Source: Sinohyriopsis cumingii (taxonomy: Eukaryota; Mollusca; Bivalvia; Unionida; Unionidae). Taken from it: a stretch of 64,000 nt of DNA. The translations under genes were made by a program, and so were the position numbers. The stretch is taken from assembly GCA_028554795.2 (NCBI GenBank), contig CM068839.1, forward strand, positions 89,066,182-89,130,181, read 5' to 3'. Positions 62,551 through 64,000 of the stretch are shown one piece after another (position 1 is the first letter of the stretch; every line of letters begins with the position of its first letter). The notes beneath the pieces are model-generated. The model searched no databases and was not told where the DNA came from. It was given only the letters and a program-made list of their open reading frames with translations.

Positions 62551-62720
62551 GTGTAGGCTTCAGTTATAGTCCTGATGGCTACATAGTAGACAACAGTAAC
62601 ATGCTGCTTCCGGAATTTAAATGTCCCTTTTGTCAGGGATGTCAGCATGCTTCCTGATTACTATTTGTCGCAAGTATTATCTGGCTTAGCGGTATCAGTG
62701 ATTGCATCATTCACAATTTC
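62551..62720 (+). pseudogene. YqaJ-like exonuclease fragment
   Basis: GFSYSPDGYIVDN followed by LLPEFKCPF resembles the catalytic SPDG and E-x-KCP motifs of YqaJ recombinase-type nucleases. In another frame DYYLSQVLSGLAVSV resembles the downstream YYxQVQ segment. The frames do not join, so this is a remnant at best. It belongs to the host flank, not to element 2. Confidence 0.4.
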
Positions 62721-64000
62721 TCACAAGCGCTCGCTAGGCCAACTTGGGTTTTATTCCGAGTACGAGAAATTATTTCATAACAGATACTACGGTCAATATG
62801 AGAAAGATACGATCGTGATAAGTATCAAATCTTCCTTTGGTGACTGTTATGATTGTATTGACATTAGGGACTCGTTTAAAGCTGAGTTATCATTATGTCT
62901 GAAGAAATATCTGCAGGGAGAATACGGCTATGTTATCACAAGCGTCCAAGATCACCAGATTGTATTGCCACTGTGATCGATGACATCACTAAGTACCATC
63001 CTAAATGAAAGCTAGTTGTTGTATTGCCTTGAACGATATTTATGATCAAATACAATTACATTTCTCGAGTGTCAGGCTATGACAAAAATAGTCAAGAGCG
63101 CCATATCAAAATTGCGACGGATTCTGCTTGAATTAGAGACAAGAAAGGCACGGCAACATAATGTATGACTTTGGCTTAATCATAATAATGGCAGCATACG
63201 AGCACGAGTGCAATGCCAAAGTAATGTTTCCCATGACCTGGAATGAAGAAGACATCGGCAGGATGATACAAGAAATCAGCTCGTCAAAAATCGCGTACAA
63301 AATTGTCAAGGAAGCTATCAAAATAATTCAAAGGAACATCTGGACCACTTGATTTTTACGCAGAAATCGCTAACATACTGGAGAAATCCAGATGCAAGGA
63401 GAGTAGTACAATTTACTCGGAGGCAAAAAGTCGTTATATTATTTTGTCAGGACCAGTATCGACCAGGCCAAATTTTAATTCGGAGTCAACATGTACTTTC
63501 TCATGATATCATTTTATTTGTATTTCTCACTGAAGTCGACTTTATTATAGTAGCCACTATCAACGGTGCAGATGTCTTCAGTATACACTTTCTCATATTT
63601 TCCAGTGCACATGGGACTTAGTTTGACCACGATTGTGTCTACTATTCTAAATTCTTTAACTAAGCCTGCCATGTTAGAAAACAGAGCCACGAAAATAGGT
63701 CCGTCCTGATCTATGATTTTTGTATACGTGATGTAGGCGTACTTGTACGTACCCTTCTTACTTTAAGGATAAGGCTTCACCTTTCTAAATGCGGTCTGTG
63801 CTACGATTCCAAGGTCAGAAATGATCAGAAGAAATGGGTTTAAGAAAACCTCTGTACTTGCAATACACTCAGCTCCTAATGCCAATGGGATGCTGGCAAC
63901 AAACATGGCAGGTGCTTGTAATATCGGTAAGATTTCTTGAAGCAGCCTGCTCGTTTGTGATAGCTCAGTAATATGTAATGAATTCTTCGCTTTGTTCTTT
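62721..64000. other. host flank right of element 2
   Basis: Two open stretches have some coding character: plus strand to 62,976 (EYEKLFHNRYYGQYEKDTIV) and minus strand 63,762-63,514 (YTKIIDQDGPIFVALFSNMA, no start codon). Neither matches a family I know. They may be decayed exons of an older transposon. Confidence 0.35.

Overview
The window is animal nuclear DNA, probably from a lophotrochozoan such as a mollusc. It is AT-rich and has spliced genes with GT-AG introns, tRNA-derived SINEs whose tails run into microsatellites, long (TA)n, (TATG)n, (GT)n and (CT)n tracts, and a multi-exon haem peroxidase relic ending in a thrombospondin type-1 module. The mollusc assignment is inference; no rRNA or diagnostic host gene is present. 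There are no bacterial operons, CRISPR arrays or rRNA genes.

Layout. 1-9,480: host DNA with a nine-exon haem peroxidase pseudogene on the minus strand. 9,690-26,444: element 1, a complete 16.8-kb Maverick/Polinton (adintovirus-like) element with ~580-bp terminal inverted repeats (TIRs) and a perfect 6-bp target duplication AATGTC. It carries protein-primed-type PolB, A32/FtsK-like ATPase, chromodomain integrase, a double-jelly-roll-type major capsid protein, a penton-like protein, a pVI-like protein, a membrane protein, and a set of accessory genes near the ends. 26,451-45,136: host DNA with SINEs, a dispersed AT-rich repeat family and a three-exon host gene (32,090-42,925) for a 1,136-residue protein I do not recognise. 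45,137-62,525: element 2, a second and distantly related 17.4-kb element with ~560-bp TIRs and a 5-6 bp target duplication. It has its own ATPase, a zinc-ribbon/phospholipase A2 fusion, integrase, a polymerase B fused to a superfamily 1 helicase, HNH endonuclease, penton-like, fibre-like, adenain-like protease, core, capsid and pVI-like genes. Many of its genes carry nonsense codons or single-base frameshifts. 62,526-64,000: host flank with decayed coding fragments.

How the genes work together. In both elements the integrase would insert the linear genome, PolB would replicate it from the TIR ends, and ATPase, major capsid, penton-like and pVI-like proteins form a virion morphogenesis module. 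Element 1 is close to intact; element 2 is decaying.

The most unusual signal is in element 1. Five sites lying about 20-50 nt after stop codons of its accessory genes (one in each TIR, three internal) carry a 16-nt hairpin matching the metazoan replication-dependent histone mRNA stem-loop: 6-bp stem, TTTC loop, usually followed by ACCC. Each is followed about 15 nt later by an AAAAGA-rich block resembling the histone downstream element. The core genes instead use AATAAA. This suggests the element makes some mRNAs by the host's S-phase histone 3'-end pathway. In element 2 the most unusual signal is an AT-rich box (ATATTATATA-like) that directly abuts almost every start codon, including a divergent gene pair separated by only 12 bp.
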